DNA from: Malania oleifera
Lineage: Eukaryota; Streptophyta; Magnoliopsida; Santalales; Ximeniaceae
Assembly (NCBI RefSeq): GCF_029873635.1
Contig: NC_080423.1
Location: forward strand, 92,609,691-92,673,690
Reading direction: 5' to 3'
Length of the DNA stretch: 64,000 nucleotides
The notes below the pieces were generated by a model. That model was not told where the DNA came from and made no database searches. It was given only the letters and a program-made list of their open reading frames with translations. Position 1 is the stretch's first letter; every line of letters starts with the position of its first letter. Below, in pieces: positions 1-10,551 of the stretch. Position numbers and translations under genes: made by a program.

Positions 1-250
1 GAGAAATAAATTCTTTTATGGTAGCGAGATTTGCCACGTGTCATTCCATGAATTATTTTTCCCAAAAAGATATTATTTAATATATATATTTTTAAAAAAA
101 ATGATAAATCGAGAAATAAATTCTCTTGCGTAATAAATTGGAAAACAAATTCTTTTATGGTAGCGAGATTTGCCACGTATCATTCTGAGAAATACCATTA
201 GAAAAATTTATTACGCATTAGTTTGTCACAATCAATCATAGGTAAAAATG
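1..250. repeat. Left inverted-repeat arm
   Basis: Pairs with 1768-2012 in inverted orientation with scattered mismatches and small indels. It contains a direct duplication of about 45 bp (1-46 and 142-187). Confidence 0.65.
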
Positions 251-286
251 TGTAAAATCAATGATTCCTCATTCCTCAAGATGGTG

Positions 287-310
287 CATTCTGCTTCCTC
301 AAGCAGAATG
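287..310. repeat. Perfect 10-bp stem, 4-nt loop hairpin
   Basis: CATTCTGCTT (287-296), loop CCTC, AAGCAGAATG (301-310). It lies just inside the left arm of the inverted-repeat element. There is no T-tract, so it is not read as a terminator. Confidence 0.6.
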
Positions 311-977
311 AAAAAGGCATTTGCGCAAAAATAACCTGCTGACCGGGTCGACTTCTAACTACTCACGCACAATATGCCACGTAAACCACATTTCCCACAC
401 GCATTTTGTCAAAACACCTCAAGCCCATCGTCTAAAAATCCACATTGAAGTAAAGATCCGTCAAGGTGCTTTGCACAAACATGTCTCCTCTCCTACTTTA
501 TCAATGGCCGAGGACACATGCAATCTTTGATAACAAATGGGAAGGTGAAGCTATTGGCTGGCAGGAATTGAAAGATCATGAGGTTATGCAGAGAGAGAGA
601 GTTCTGCATTTGGTGGACACCCAAAGTGTCCTAGTCCATTTTCCCGTAAGAAGAGCTACCTAGCATAGGCGAAGGAGTTTGTTTTGTGGCAAGTGATTGA
701 TCGCAAAAGAGACCGTTTCGGATAATGTTGGAGTGAATTAATTAATTTGCTTGAGTCGTTTGAAGTCGGAGCAGTACCTTAATTTGGATTAGTAAGGCAA
801 GAGATGCTTCTTGAGAAGGTACGAAACCTGTGTGTGGAGGTCAGGAATGGGGCTAACGTCGTCGTCCTCGGAAGAGCATCGGCGTGCATGAGCATGACAT
901 GCATGCCACCACCTTCGGGATTTCCACCGCAATCATCAAGTGTCAGCCTTCGACCATCACATTATTTGGAAGAAAAA

Positions 978-980
<3 letters not shown>

Positions 981-1052
<72 letters not shown>
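981..1052. repeat. (GA)36 microsatellite
   Basis: Uninterrupted GA dinucleotide run of 72 bp inside the inverted-repeat element. It creates long Arg-Glu and Ser-Leu reading frames that are artefacts. Confidence 0.95.
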
Positions 1053-1055
<3 letters not shown>

Positions 1056-1767
1056 TCACTGATTGATTTATATACTCATAAAAACTATCCGTAGTTTGTG
1101 AGATGATACAATAAAAAACGTCAGATGTAAGTCTAAACATAATGAATGAATTTGAGTTTTAAACTTTGATAATAGATAATGATTATAAGATAATTCAAAT
1201 ATTAAGATCAATTATAACAAGACAAAATTAAAACAATATATTATTTTAATATGAAACTGAATATAAATACAACCTTATTATTAATAAAAAAAGGTGTGTA
1301 GGAAAATCATATTTGGAATTTACTATTTCATTAAACATTACCATTAAAACATATAATATAAATAATATTTTGGTGTAACTTTTTTATGTATTTTTACTAA
1401 AATTAATTGTCATCTAATTGTAATTCAATGATTAGTTTTAACAATAATATCACAATCTAGCACATTATCTTATATAATTTGTTCAGTATAATTGACAACT
1501 ATTGATAAATTCATATGAATAATATAATATTTATAAAAATTGCATGTTGTATGAAAACCTTCAATAATATTATGAACATGTACATAAGATATAACTTTAT
1601 TTGCGACTGAAAAATAATAACTTATAATATATGTAAACAAAAATGTAACACGGTATATATATTTCTATAATTTTGATAAATATTAATTAAAATTAATTCT
1701 ATGATTCTCGTGGAGAAAAGTTATATTGTATAGTATATATTTATTAAATTTTAAAAATAATTTCAAT

Positions 1768-2012
1768 CATTTTTACCCATGACTGATTGTTGGGGTAATA
1801 AATTCTTCTAATAGTATTTTCGGAATAACATGTGACAAATCTTGCTACCATAAAAGAATTTATTTCCTGATTTATCATTTTTTTAAAAATATATTAAAAT
1901 ATTTTATTTTTTATTTTATTATGCAAAAGAATTTATTTCCTGATATATTAAAATATCTTTTTTAGAAAAATAACTCTCGAAATGAATACTAACAAATCTC
2001 ACTGCATAAAAA
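1768..2012. repeat. Right inverted-repeat arm
   Basis: Inverted copy of 1-250. It ends at a run of about 19 A (2009-2027), beyond which the FER upstream region begins. Confidence 0.65.
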
Positions 2013-2128
2013 AAAAAAAAAAAAAAAAGGATAAATCGGGCAAAAACTTTCGCTCGGTCACTGTCCACGACACTCCAACCCGAAAACAACTCATACCGGT
2101 CGGAAAACGACAAAACAAAGTAAAGAAA

Positions 2129-2320
2129 ACGCGTGGGCGAATCCTAACTCCACGCGTCACCTACGACTGCTCCGAGGGAAGGGTACTGCCGTCATTCCGC
2201 GCGCGCTGATGGATCATAGCGGTGCCTAGTTTGGTCATTAAGGGAAAGACGAGGGTATTACGGTAAATTTAGGACCCTGTAGGCGATGCCTTTTTCAACT
2301 CTCAACTAACACGACTATAA
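2129..2320 (+). promoter_or_regulatory. Putative FER core promoter: CGCG inverted pair and TATA box
   Basis: ACGCGTGG at 2129-2136 and CCACGCGT at 2150-2157 form a perfect 8-bp inverted repeat with a 13-bp spacer. Both contain the CGCG core that CAMTA (calmodulin-binding) factors recognise; that link is family knowledge, not shown here. A TATA-like CTATAA lies at 2315-2320. It is followed by a pyrimidine-rich leader (2340-2420) with a telo-box-like AAACCCTAA near 2379. Transcription probably starts about 2345. Confidence 0.45.
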
Positions 2321-2344
2321 GACCATGTTATACTCTTTCCAAGT

Positions 2345-2908
2345 TTAATTTTTGCCCAGTCCTCTCTGCTCCTTTTCAAACCCTAATTATTCCCTTCTCC
2401 ATCAATCCCGTCTCTTCAACTGATGCTGGATTGAAGGTGCGATTCCTGTTCTCCGCAATTCGATTTTGCTCCTGAAAGCGATTACAGATTTCTTCGTTTT
2501 GATCTCTCTATCTGCAATTTCTTTGTTTGAGGTACGGTTGCTGAGCTGCATTTCTTGTTGTATTCTCGCGAGCTAGATTTTGTTGTTGATCTGAGATTTC
2601 GTTGCGTTTGGATAGTGGATTTCGCTCCTCGTTTGATTGGGCTTCATGTTGGTTCCGTCCTCTGTCTAGGTGTTTGAAAGCTAGGTTTTGAACTTGTATG
2701 TATCGGTTTATATACTGGTTCGACTGTTGATAGGCTCAGATCTTGATTTATGGGGGTTGTATTTGAATGCTGACATGTCTAGTCTAGTGTCCCTTCGTTT
2801 CTTCGTTTCTGAATTCTAATTCATTTGGTGAAGAACTCGGGATCTTCGAGTTGTTGTGGGGTCTTGGAAAACATTAGGGGGGTAGCAAAAATTCTTGCTT
2901 TTGATTCA
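2345..2908 (+). promoter_or_regulatory. FER 5' leader with probable intron and short uORFs
   Basis: The region upstream of the chosen start is CT-rich, then T-rich in the manner of a plant leader intron. A good splice donor, GAG|GTACGG, sits at 2529-2537; a weaker one (AAG|GTGCGA) at about 2436. A plausible acceptor AG lies near 2832. A three-codon uORF begins at about 2422 (ATG CTG GAT TGA), ahead of either donor. FER genes in other plants are known to have a leader intron; the exact junctions here are inference. Confidence 0.45.
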
Positions 2909-5593
2909 ATGAGGAACGACCGTAAGTGTTACAGTCTGGTTCCCTTTTTTGTCTTTCTTTACTCGGTCATCGCTGTCCATGTGAAGGTAATCTTGGCTGC
3001 AGATTATGTACCAACTGATAAAATCTTCCTGAATTGTGGCGCTGCTTCGGATGATGTTGATGCTGATGGTCGGCAATGGACTTCTGATGTCGGGTCCAAG
3101 TTTGGGTCGGCGACTGGGAACTCGCAAACGTCTCAAGCTGCCACCCAAGATCCTTCTGTCTCTGAAATCCCCTACATGACTGCTCGACTTTCCCGCTCCA
3201 AGTTCTCCTATAGTTTTCCTGTGGCTACCGGCCGTAAGTTTGTCCGCCTATACTTCTATCCTTCTTCTTATGCGGGGTTAAATGCCTCCAATGCCATCTT
3301 TTCTGTGATATCTGGGCAGTATACTCTCCTCAACAACTTTAGTGCTGCCCAAACCACCGAGGCTTTGAACTATGCTTTTGTTGTTAAGGAGTACTCTATC
3401 AACGTGGATGTGGAAACATTGAACTTGACTTTCACTCCATCTTCCAATTTTTCCAATTCATATGCCTTTGTGAATGGGATTGAGGTTGTGTCAATGCCAG
3501 ACGTTTATGATAGTGCTGATGGAGGTGACACGATCGTTGGCCAAGGTGTTTCAATATACGTTGATAATAGTACTGCGCTTGAGAACATTTACCGGCTGAA
3601 TGTGGGTGGCAATGACATTTCACCAGCCAATGATACTGGAATGTTTAGGTCTTGGTATGATGATTCACCCTATCTCTTTGGTGCAGCATTTGGGGTTACA
3701 ACATTTGCTGATCAGGGGATGAAAATAGGATATCCTTCAGGCATGCCTACTTATGTTGCCCCAACTGATGTCTATGCCACAGCTAGATCAATGGGTCCGG
3801 ATCCAAGCATCAACATGAACTATAATCTGACATGGATTTTCACGGTTGATTCTGGATTTTTGTACTTGTTTAGGCTCCATTTCTGTGAGATTGATCCAAA
3901 TATAACCAAGATTAATCAAAGAGTGTTTGATGTATTCTTGTCTAACCAGACTGCTATTCCTGGGTTTGATGTGGTTGCCTATACACGACACAACGGAGTT
4001 CCAATGTACCAGGATTATGTGGTCATTGTTCCAGAAGGAAGCCCACAACGGGATCTGTGGCTTGCCCTTCATCCAAATGCCTCCACAAAGCCAAATTATT
4101 ATGATGCAATCTTAAATGGAGTAGAGGTATTCAAGATTAACGACACGAGCGGTAATCTTGCAGGGGCAAATCCAATTCCTGCTCCCCAGCAGGAAGTTAT
4201 TGACCCGAGTCGGGCTATACCAACCTCAAGTTCACATGGTCCAAAAAAACAGAGTGCAGTCATTGCTGGGGGTGTTGCTGGTGGTGCAGCAGTAGTTCTT
4301 CTCATTGGTTTCTTTGTCTTTGTTGTGTCTCGCCGTCGTAAGCAAGGGAAGGACTCGAATGCAAGTGATGGGCCGTCTGGATGGCTCCCTCTTTCTCTTT
4401 ATGGAAATTCACACTCTGCTGGATCTGCAAAGACAAACACTACAGGAAGCTATGCCTCCTCGCTCCCGTCAAACCTTTGCCGCCACTTCTCATTTGCTGA
4501 GATTAAAGCAGCCACCAAAAACTTTGATGAGGCTCTGCTCCTTGGAGTGGGGGGATTTGGCAAAGTTTACAAGGGAGAAATTGATGGTGGAGCAACCAAA
4601 GTTGCTATCAAGCGCGGGAATCCACTCTCAGAGCAAGGAGTGCATGAGTTCCAAACTGAGATTGAAATGCTTTCAAAACTTCGACATCGCCACCTTGTTT
4701 CACTGATAGGGTACTGCGAAGAGAATTGTGAAATGATTCTTGTTTATGATTACATGGCTCATGGAACCCTTCGTGAGCATCTATACAAAACCCAAAAGCC
4801 ACCTCTGCCATGGAAGCAAAGGCTTGAGATATGCATTGGAGCCGCCCGCGGTCTACACTATCTGCATACTGGTGCCAAACACACTATTATACATCGGGAT
4901 GTTAAGACAACTAATATCCTGTTGGACGAGAAGTGGGTGGCAAAGGTCTCTGATTTTGGGTTGTCAAAAACAGGTCCTACATTGGATCATACACATGTTA
5001 GCACTGTCGTTAAAGGTAGTTTTGGGTATTTGGATCCAGAGTACTTTAGGCGGCAGCAGCTGACGGAGAAATCTGATGTTTATTCATTTGGGGTTGTACT
5101 GTTTGAGATCCTATGTGCTCGGCCAGCACTGAACCCGACGCTACCTAAAGAGCAGGTGAGCTTGGCAGAATGGGCTTTACACTGCCAGAAGAAAGGAATT
5201 CTTGATCAGATTATTGACCCCTATTTGGAGGGAAAGATAGCACCAGAATGCTTCAAAAAGTTTGCTGAGACAGCGATGAAGTGTGTAAATGATCAGGGAA
5301 TCGAGAGGCCAGCAATGGGAGATGTACTGTGGAATCTTGAGTTTGCTCTGCAGCTGCAGGAGAGTGCGGAGGAGAGTGGTGCTATTGGCGGAATGGACAT
5401 TGAAGAGGGCGCGTCCTTCTGTGGTGGTAAGAAGGATCCAAATGCATCCCCAGGATTTGATGGTAATGTGACGGACTCTAGGAGCAGTGGGATGACGATG
5501 AGCATCGGTGGCCGAAGCCTGGCAAGTGAAGATTCAGATGGGTTGACCCCAAGTGCAGTATTCTCGCAGATCATGAACCCTAAAGGGCGCTGA
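2909..5593 (+). CDS. FER: FERONIA-type receptor-like kinase (CrRLK1L family)
   Basis: Plasma-membrane receptor kinase that binds RALF peptides with LLG co-receptors and acts in cell-wall sensing, fertilisation, growth and immunity (family knowledge). The frame from ATG 2909 gives 894 residues, the normal FER length. It has a hydrophobic signal peptide (1-31), two malectin-like domains (about 33-200 and 225-420), a transmembrane segment (about 449-473) followed by RRRK, and a Ser/Thr kinase domain from about 527. Kinase landmarks are intact: glycine loop LGVGGFGKVY (545-554), VAIK lysine 568, HRD aspartate 664 and DFG at 682-684. The C-terminus ends SAVFSQIMNPKGR and contains MSIGGRSLASEDSDG, the FER tail rather than that of THE1 or HERK1. 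There are no introns in the CDS, as usual. The frame is open upstream to TTG 2825 without an earlier ATG, so 2909 is the start. It is the only intact gene here. Confidence 0.97.
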   Translation: MRNDRKCYSLVPFFVFLYSVIAVHVKVILAADYVPTDKIFLNCGAASDDVDADGRQWTSDVGSKFGSATGNSQTSQAATQDPSVSEIPYMTARLSRSKFSYSFPVATGRKFVRLYFYPSSYAGLNASNAIFSVISGQYTLLNNFSAAQTTEALNYAFVVKEYSINVDVETLNLTFTPSSNFSNSYAFVNGIEVVSMPDVYDSADGGDTIVGQGVSIYVDNSTALENIYRLNVGGNDISPANDTGMFRSWYDDSPYLFGAAFGVTTFADQGMKIGYPSGMPTYVAPTDVYATARSMGPDPSINMNYNLTWIFTVDSGFLYLFRLHFCEIDPNITKINQRVFDVFLSNQTAIPGFDVVAYTRHNGVPMYQDYVVIVPEGSPQRDLWLALHPNASTKPNYYDAILNGVEVFKINDTSGNLAGANPIPAPQQEVIDPSRAIPTSSSHGPKKQSAVIAGGVAGGAAVVLLIGFFVFVVSRRRKQGKDSNASDGPSGWLPLSLYGNSHSAGSAKTNTTGSYASSLPSNLCRHFSFAEIKAATKNFDEALLLGVGGFGKVYKGEIDGGATKVAIKRGNPLSEQGVHEFQTEIEMLSKLRHRHLVSLIGYCEENCEMILVYDYMAHGTLREHLYKTQKPPLPWKQRLEICIGAARGLHYLHTGAKHTIIHRDVKTTNILLDEKWVAKVSDFGLSKTGPTLDHTHVSTVVKGSFGYLDPEYFRRQQLTEKSDVYSFGVVLFEILCARPALNPTLPKEQVSLAEWALHCQKKGILDQIIDPYLEGKIAPECFKKFAETAMKCVNDQGIERPAMGDVLWNLEFALQLQESAEESGAIGGMDIEEGASFCGGKKDPNASPGFDGNVTDSRSSGMTMSIGGRSLASEDSDGLTPSAVFSQIMNPKGR

Positions 5594-6249
5594 GATCAGA
5601 AGTTGAATACATTTGCCAACTACCTGCTGGGGAGTGTCCTTCCAGTGGCTTGGTTTGCTTTCTGCTTTCCTCTTTAGTAATCAGGTGGGTAAATCTAGCC
5701 CTTTTTACTTATTCATCTATTGTACTGCATTTTCTCTATTTTTTCTTTCTCTTTTCATTTCATATAAATATTGTTATTTTGGGGTTGGGGATCTTGATAT
5801 GTTTGGATCAAGTGAAGTCTAATCTGTACCAGCAGTTAACAGAGGGTGCAAAAAATAATAGTCGTGTTCTTCTTTGCACCTTACGAAATTGCGGTTGTAT
5901 TCGTTCATACATTGTGCTGCTGATTGAATAGTAATTGTTTATTCATCATGTTCCCATGTTCTGTGTTGCCAATGAATCGATTAAGTTGGTGGGTTTTATC
6001 TTTTATGGTCATCTCATGAACTATCCCTTTTTATTTTGTCCTCAAAGAGTGAGTAATGATATCAGCTGGCAATTTGGATACGTGGGAGGCAGTTCTTTTC
6101 CTCACCATTTTTTGTTTTATTCTTTGAAACGCGGTTGGGCACTCCTAGCTGTAAAGCGAAGTTGCTGATTTGCTTTTGTGGGATTTGTTTATTGCTGTTG
6201 ACAATTGGGTGTGATATACCTAAAGTCAAAATAAAAGTGCTTGTATTAA
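5594..6249 (+). other. FER 3' UTR and downstream flank
   Basis: T-rich sequence follows the TGA stop, typical of a plant 3' UTR. An AATAAA-like motif lies near 6230, but the true poly(A) site cannot be set by reading. Small frames here have no recognisable domain and are taken as chance. Confidence 0.5.
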
Positions 6250-6266
6250 GGGGGGGGGGGGGGGGG
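6250..6266. repeat. 17-nt poly(G) tract
   Basis: Unbroken run of 17 G on the + strand, unusual in this AT-rich spacer. It could form a G-quadruplex or reflect an assembly error. Confidence 0.9.
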
Positions 6267-6819
6267 AAAGAGAGTTTCATCTCGTGGAGGAGGCTGGCTG
6301 CCCGCTCTCCGCCTCGCTTGATAATAAAGGAAAAGAAGTTCAGGAAAACAAAATAAGATGGGAAGTTATGTTTTGTGGATTTCCTCTCCCAAGATGATTA
6401 ACAAATAAAAGGTAATGGTACATAAAAGTGAAATTTTTGTTTATTGATTTGTGAAATTGTTTTCTCAAAAAGTAATTTACTTTGAGAAAAAATATGCTTA
6501 TGCTTCCATTAAAGGGAGTAATGGAATTAAAAATTGTTAATTATAATAATCAAGATAATTTTGTACTCTTATTTTAATTTTATTCCATCTAATATGATAG
6601 CAACTTCTCGATAACAAGAATCAAACAATCTTAGGACTAGAACTATTGTGAACTATGTATAACATGCAATCAAATTTTATAAATAAATGAATAAATTATT
6701 TCATTTATTAAGTTAAATTGTTCCTTTAAATAAGTGTTTTTTTAGATGGTTGTGTTAGGTAGCTGATAGTCAGCATAAAATTTGTTAGACCACTATGATA
6801 TGAATCCTTACCGAATATT
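6267..6819. other. AT-rich spacer without recognised gene
   Basis: After a short purine-rich stretch (6267-6350) the sequence is AT-rich. No domain-bearing frame, RNA gene or repeat family was recognised before the LINE begins. Confidence 0.6.
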
Positions 6820-6871
6820 TGTTGGGGCGTCCCCTACGAGCGACGTGTTGCACTTGAACCACTCGGGTGTA

Positions 6872-7068
6872 GCAAAAAGTGGGTGAGGGTGGGCTAGGTC
6901 GTGCCTCGAAGCGACGTGCCGGGTCGGCGCACGGGTACGGTGTCAAATAAGCGAGGGTTCCTGCATCATGCAAAAAGTGGGCGAGGGTGGGCTAGGTTGT
7001 TGCCCTGAAGTGACGCGCCGTGTCGGTGCACGGGTACGGTGTCAAATATGCGAGGGTTCCTGCATCAT
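6872..7068 (+). repeat. Two tandem ~98-bp units in the LINE 5' region
   Basis: The unit starting gcaaaaagtgggtgaggg at 6872 repeats from 6970, both ending with gcgagggttcctgcatcat. The second copy has several transitions. Tandem 5' units in LINEs often act as repeated promoter modules; that role is inferred here. Confidence 0.85.
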
Positions 7069-7743
7069 ACTGAACGTGGGCAGGTAAAGACATTAGTTCA
7101 GGAAACTAGGATTAGATTAGCAACTTGGAATATAGGGACACTTACAGGTAAAAGCATGGAAATTGTGGATACTTTGATTAGAATAAGAATTAATATAATT
7201 TGCCTTCAAGAAACTAAGTGGGTGGGGAAGAAAGTTAGAGAAATCGATAAATTAGGATTTAAACTTTGGTACATTGGAAAAGAAAAACATAAGAATGAAG
7301 TAGGTATTATTATAGACAAAAACTTAAAAGATAGCGTTGTGGATATAACTAGAGTAAGAGATAGAATTATAAAAATCAAGATGATATTAGGACAAGAGAT
7401 AATAAATATCATTAGTGCTAATGCTACTCAAGTTAGCTTAGCAGAAAATCTTAAGAGACAATTTTGGGAAGATATAGATAGTATTATACAAGGCATACCA
7501 GGGACTGAGAAAATATTTATAGGAGGAGATCTGAATGGACACGTTGGAAGAGATAATAAAAATTATGAGATGATACATAGAGGATATGGATATGGAGACA
7601 AAAATGAGTCTGGAGAGATGATCTTAGACTTTGTTATGTCATATGATTTTAGTATAATGAATACTTGCTTTAAGAAGAGAGAACACTTAATAACTTTTAA
7701 AAGTGGACAAAATAGAAGTCAAATAGATTTTTTTTTTAACTAG
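7048..7743 (+). pseudogene. LINE endonuclease (APE/EEP-type) domain, frameshifted
   Basis: Target-nicking endonuclease of the LINE. Motifs in order are TWNIGTLTG (N-terminal Asn), LQETKW (catalytic Glu), GGDLNGHVG (Asp/Asn pair) and SQIDF near the end. The first ATG is at 7048; the open frame runs back to a GTG at 7039. It stops at 7741-7743 because a 10-T run (7728-7737) puts the continuing sequence in another frame. Without the shift it would flow into the linker and reverse transcriptase downstream. Confidence 0.85.
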
Positions 7744-9860
7744 GAGAGTAGATCGTTTATCATGCAAGGATTGTAAAATTATTCCAGGTGAAAGTCTAAC
7801 CACAAAACATAGAGTCTTAGTGTTAGATATATGCATTAAAAAATGGAAGAAAAATGATAAAATAAACCAGTGTAGGAGAACTAGATGGTGAAACCTAAAA
7901 GGAGAAAATATAATAAAATTTAAAGATAAAATGATCAAAGATGGGATTAGAGGATGGGATATATTCAAATACTCTTTGGAATAGATTAGCTAGCTTTATT
8001 AAAAAGATAGCAAAAGAGATTTTAGGTGAATAAAGGGGAAGATTCTCAAATAGCAAAGAAAGTTGGTGGTGGGATAAAAATATACAAAAAACCATAAAGA
8101 CAAAAAGAATTTGGTATAAAACGTGGCAAAAATGTAGAAACAGAGATAACTTTGAAAAATATAAGGAGATAAGAAAAGATGCAAAAAGGGCTGTTAGTGA
8201 AGTTAAATATAGATCATTTAATAGTTTGTATGATAGATTAGGTACAAAAGAAGGGGAAAGATATATATTTAAACTTGCTAAAGTTAGAGAAAGGAAGAAT
8301 AAGGACTTAGAAAATGTAAAATGTATAAAAAGTGAGGATGATATTGTCTTGGTTAAGGACGAAGATATTAAAGAAAGATGACGAAGTTACTTTAGTAAGT
8401 TGTTTAACGAAAACCAAATAGAAGGCTTAAATTTAAAATTGTCAAATGAGGAAAAGACTAAAAATATAAGATTTATTCGCAAAATTAGAGTTAATGAAGT
8501 TAAGTTTGCACTAAAAAAGATGAAAAATGGGAAAGCTATGGGACCAGATAACATCCCAATTGAAGTTTGGAAATGTTTGGGAGATAATAGAATTATATGG
8601 TTAACTAATTTATTTAATACAATTGTAAAAACTAAGAAAATGTCAAATAAATGAAGGAAAAATACTTTAATACCTATATACAAAAATAAATGAGATATTC
8701 AAAATTGTAATAACTATCGTGGAATTAAACTTATGAGTCATACGATGAAATTAAGAAAAAGAGTAGTTGAACAAAGATTAAGGTTAGAAACGAAGATCTC
8801 AAAAAATCAATTTGGTTTTATGCTTGGGAGATCTACCACAGAAGTTATTTATCTTTTAAGAAGATTAATGGAAAAGTTTAGGGAAAAGAAGAGGGACTTG
8901 CATATGATATTTATTGACCTTGAGAAAACATATGATAGGATACCTAGGAAAGTTCTATGGTGGGTTTTAGAAAAAAAAGGTGTATGTTGTAGGTATGCCG
9001 ATGTCATTAAGGATATGTACGATGAAGTAATGACTAGTGTAAAGACTATAGATGGAGAAATTAGAGAATTTCCAATTACCTTAGGTGTACATCAAGGATC
9101 TGCTTTGAGTCCTTATCTTTTTGCTTTAGTGATGGACCAATTGACGAAGAGTATTCAAAAGGAGGTTTCGTGGCGTATGTTGTTTGCAGATGATATTATA
9201 TTAATTGACGAAATTAGGGATGAAGTAGAGGCTGAGTTAGAATTATGGAGAGAAGTTTTGAAATCTAGAGGCTTTAAGATAAGTAAAAATAAAACAGAAT
9301 ATATGAAATGTAATTTTAGTAATGATAAGAGGAATATTGGAGACAAAGTTAAACTTGATGATGAAGAAATAAATAGCACTTGTAGATTTCGATATCTTGG
9401 ATCTATTATGCAAGCTGAAGGAGAAATTGAAGATGATGTAATGCATAGAGTTAAAGTAGGTTGGGTAAAATGGATAAGTGTTTCAAGTGTTATATGTGAT
9501 CGTAGAATACCCTTAAAATTGAAAGGAAAGTTTTATAGGACAGCTATAAGATCGGCTATGCTATATGGATCAGAATGTTGGGCGACGAAGAAACATAATA
9601 TTCAAAAAGTAAAAGTTGTCGAGATGAGGATGCTTAGATGGATGAGTGATATAACATTGAAAGATAAATTAAGGAATGAACATATTCGTGGTAAGTTAGG
9701 TGTAACTCCTATAGAAGATAAGATAAGGGAGAGACGACTCAGATGATATGAACATTTGCAACGTAAGCCTTATAGTGCACCTGTGAGGAAAAGTGACTTA
9801 GTTACTGTGAGGGGCAGTAGAAGGGGTAGGGGTAGACCAAAAATAACTTGGGAGTAGATA
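7744..9860 (+). pseudogene. LINE reverse transcriptase, interrupted
   Basis: Linker and RT domain of the same polyprotein. 8400-8654 carries the RT entry region (KMKNGKAMGPDNIPIEVWK). 8733-9746 carries QFGFMLGRSTTEVI, the first catalytic block FIDLEKTYDRIPR, the GVHQGSALSPYLF block and the FADD active site, so the catalytic aspartates survive. In-frame stops occur around 7890-8030, 8380 and 8650-8690. A basic C-terminus (RRGRGRPKITWE) follows at about 9810-9857. No single frame encodes the whole protein, so it is not active. Confidence 0.85.
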
Positions 9861-9991
9861 GTGAGTAAGAATTTAATATCCTTGAATCTATCAAAAGAAA
9901 TGGTCCATGATCGCATCAATTGGTGAAAATGATTCATATAACCGATCCCACTTAGTGGGACTAAGGTTTGGTTTTGTTGTTATTGTTGTTG

Positions 9992-10551
9992 ATATAATTT
10001 ATAAGATATATGTTATTTGAATAAGCAAAACTTACAAGATATAGTATATGCTATTTTATTAATGTATATTCCATTCATGTAATGTAGATATAGTGTATTT
10101 TTATTTTATAAAATAAATTATTTAATTCTTCAAAATTTTATCCTTTTTTTTTAAAAAAAAAAACTTTCATAGTTCAATTAATTTTTCAATGTTTTTAATG
10201 TTATTTAATATATATATTTTTTTGTCATTCATGTCTCAAAATAATTTTTTATTTTTATTTTTTGGGTTCTTATGAGCATTTTGACCATGCTCATTTTGTA
10301 AAATTTATTAATAATAATATTCCTTAAACAAGATAATTTTGCCTAAAAAATTATTTAAAATTTATTATTTTTATTACTAAAAAGAGTTTTTTCCTTAAAT
10401 TTTTTTCAACTGCCAAACTAAACATAAACCTAATGAGGTTCCTACCTCGAGGCTAAGTTGCAAGATTTGTGGCCGTCATTGTGTGGCCTCAATTTTCTTC
10501 CGGGGCATGCTTCCAAAGCGTCATAAATAAATAAATAAATAATAATAATAT
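9992..10551. other. AT-rich spacer without recognised gene
   Basis: Low-complexity AT-rich DNA. A less AT-rich patch at about 10435-10510 has no recognisable coding content. It ends in an ATAAA/ATA microsatellite (10522-10551) abutting the copia element. Confidence 0.6.

Larger units (their letters stand above)
1..2012. mobile_element. Non-autonomous DNA transposon with long terminal inverted repeats, cut by window edge
   Basis: Sequence at 1-250 reappears inverted at about 1768-2012. Examples are the block around 142-187 (ttatggtagcgagatttgcc) against 1832-1860, and 50-110 against 1875-1970. The left arm holds two copies of the same 45-bp block (1-46 and 142-187), so the arm is itself repeated. 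Long arms without a transposase frame suggest a Mutator-like (MULE) or similar non-autonomous element; the family is inferred. The left end lies outside the window, so no TSD can be checked. The interior is AT-rich except for 250-960, which has more balanced composition and could be captured host sequence. No coding function is recognised inside. Confidence 0.6.
6820..9991 (+). mobile_element. RTE-like LINE retrotransposon, decayed but near full length
   Basis: GC-rich 5' end beginning about 6820 (ggggcgtcccctac), an endonuclease frame, a reverse transcriptase frame, a basic C-terminus (about 9740-9860) and a 3' tail of TTG-type repeats (9974-9991). There are no LTRs and no poly(A). That layout matches plant RTE-clade LINEs. 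The coding region is broken by a frameshift at a T-run (7728-7737) and several stops. No convincing TSD was found: GATATGAAT near 6797 and GATATAATT at 9991 are only similar. Confidence 0.85.

Noticed and set aside
804..1094. Reading frames over the GA run near 981-1052
   Set aside because: Their length comes from translating a microsatellite; no domain and poor start context.
2825..2908. Extended FER start at TTG 2825
   Set aside because: TTG is not a normal plant start, the extra residues precede a good signal peptide, and ATG 2909 gives the usual FER length.
5613..6356. Small frames downstream of FER (5613-6356, both strands)
   Set aside because: Short, overlapping, T-rich and without domains; they fit a 3' UTR and spacer.
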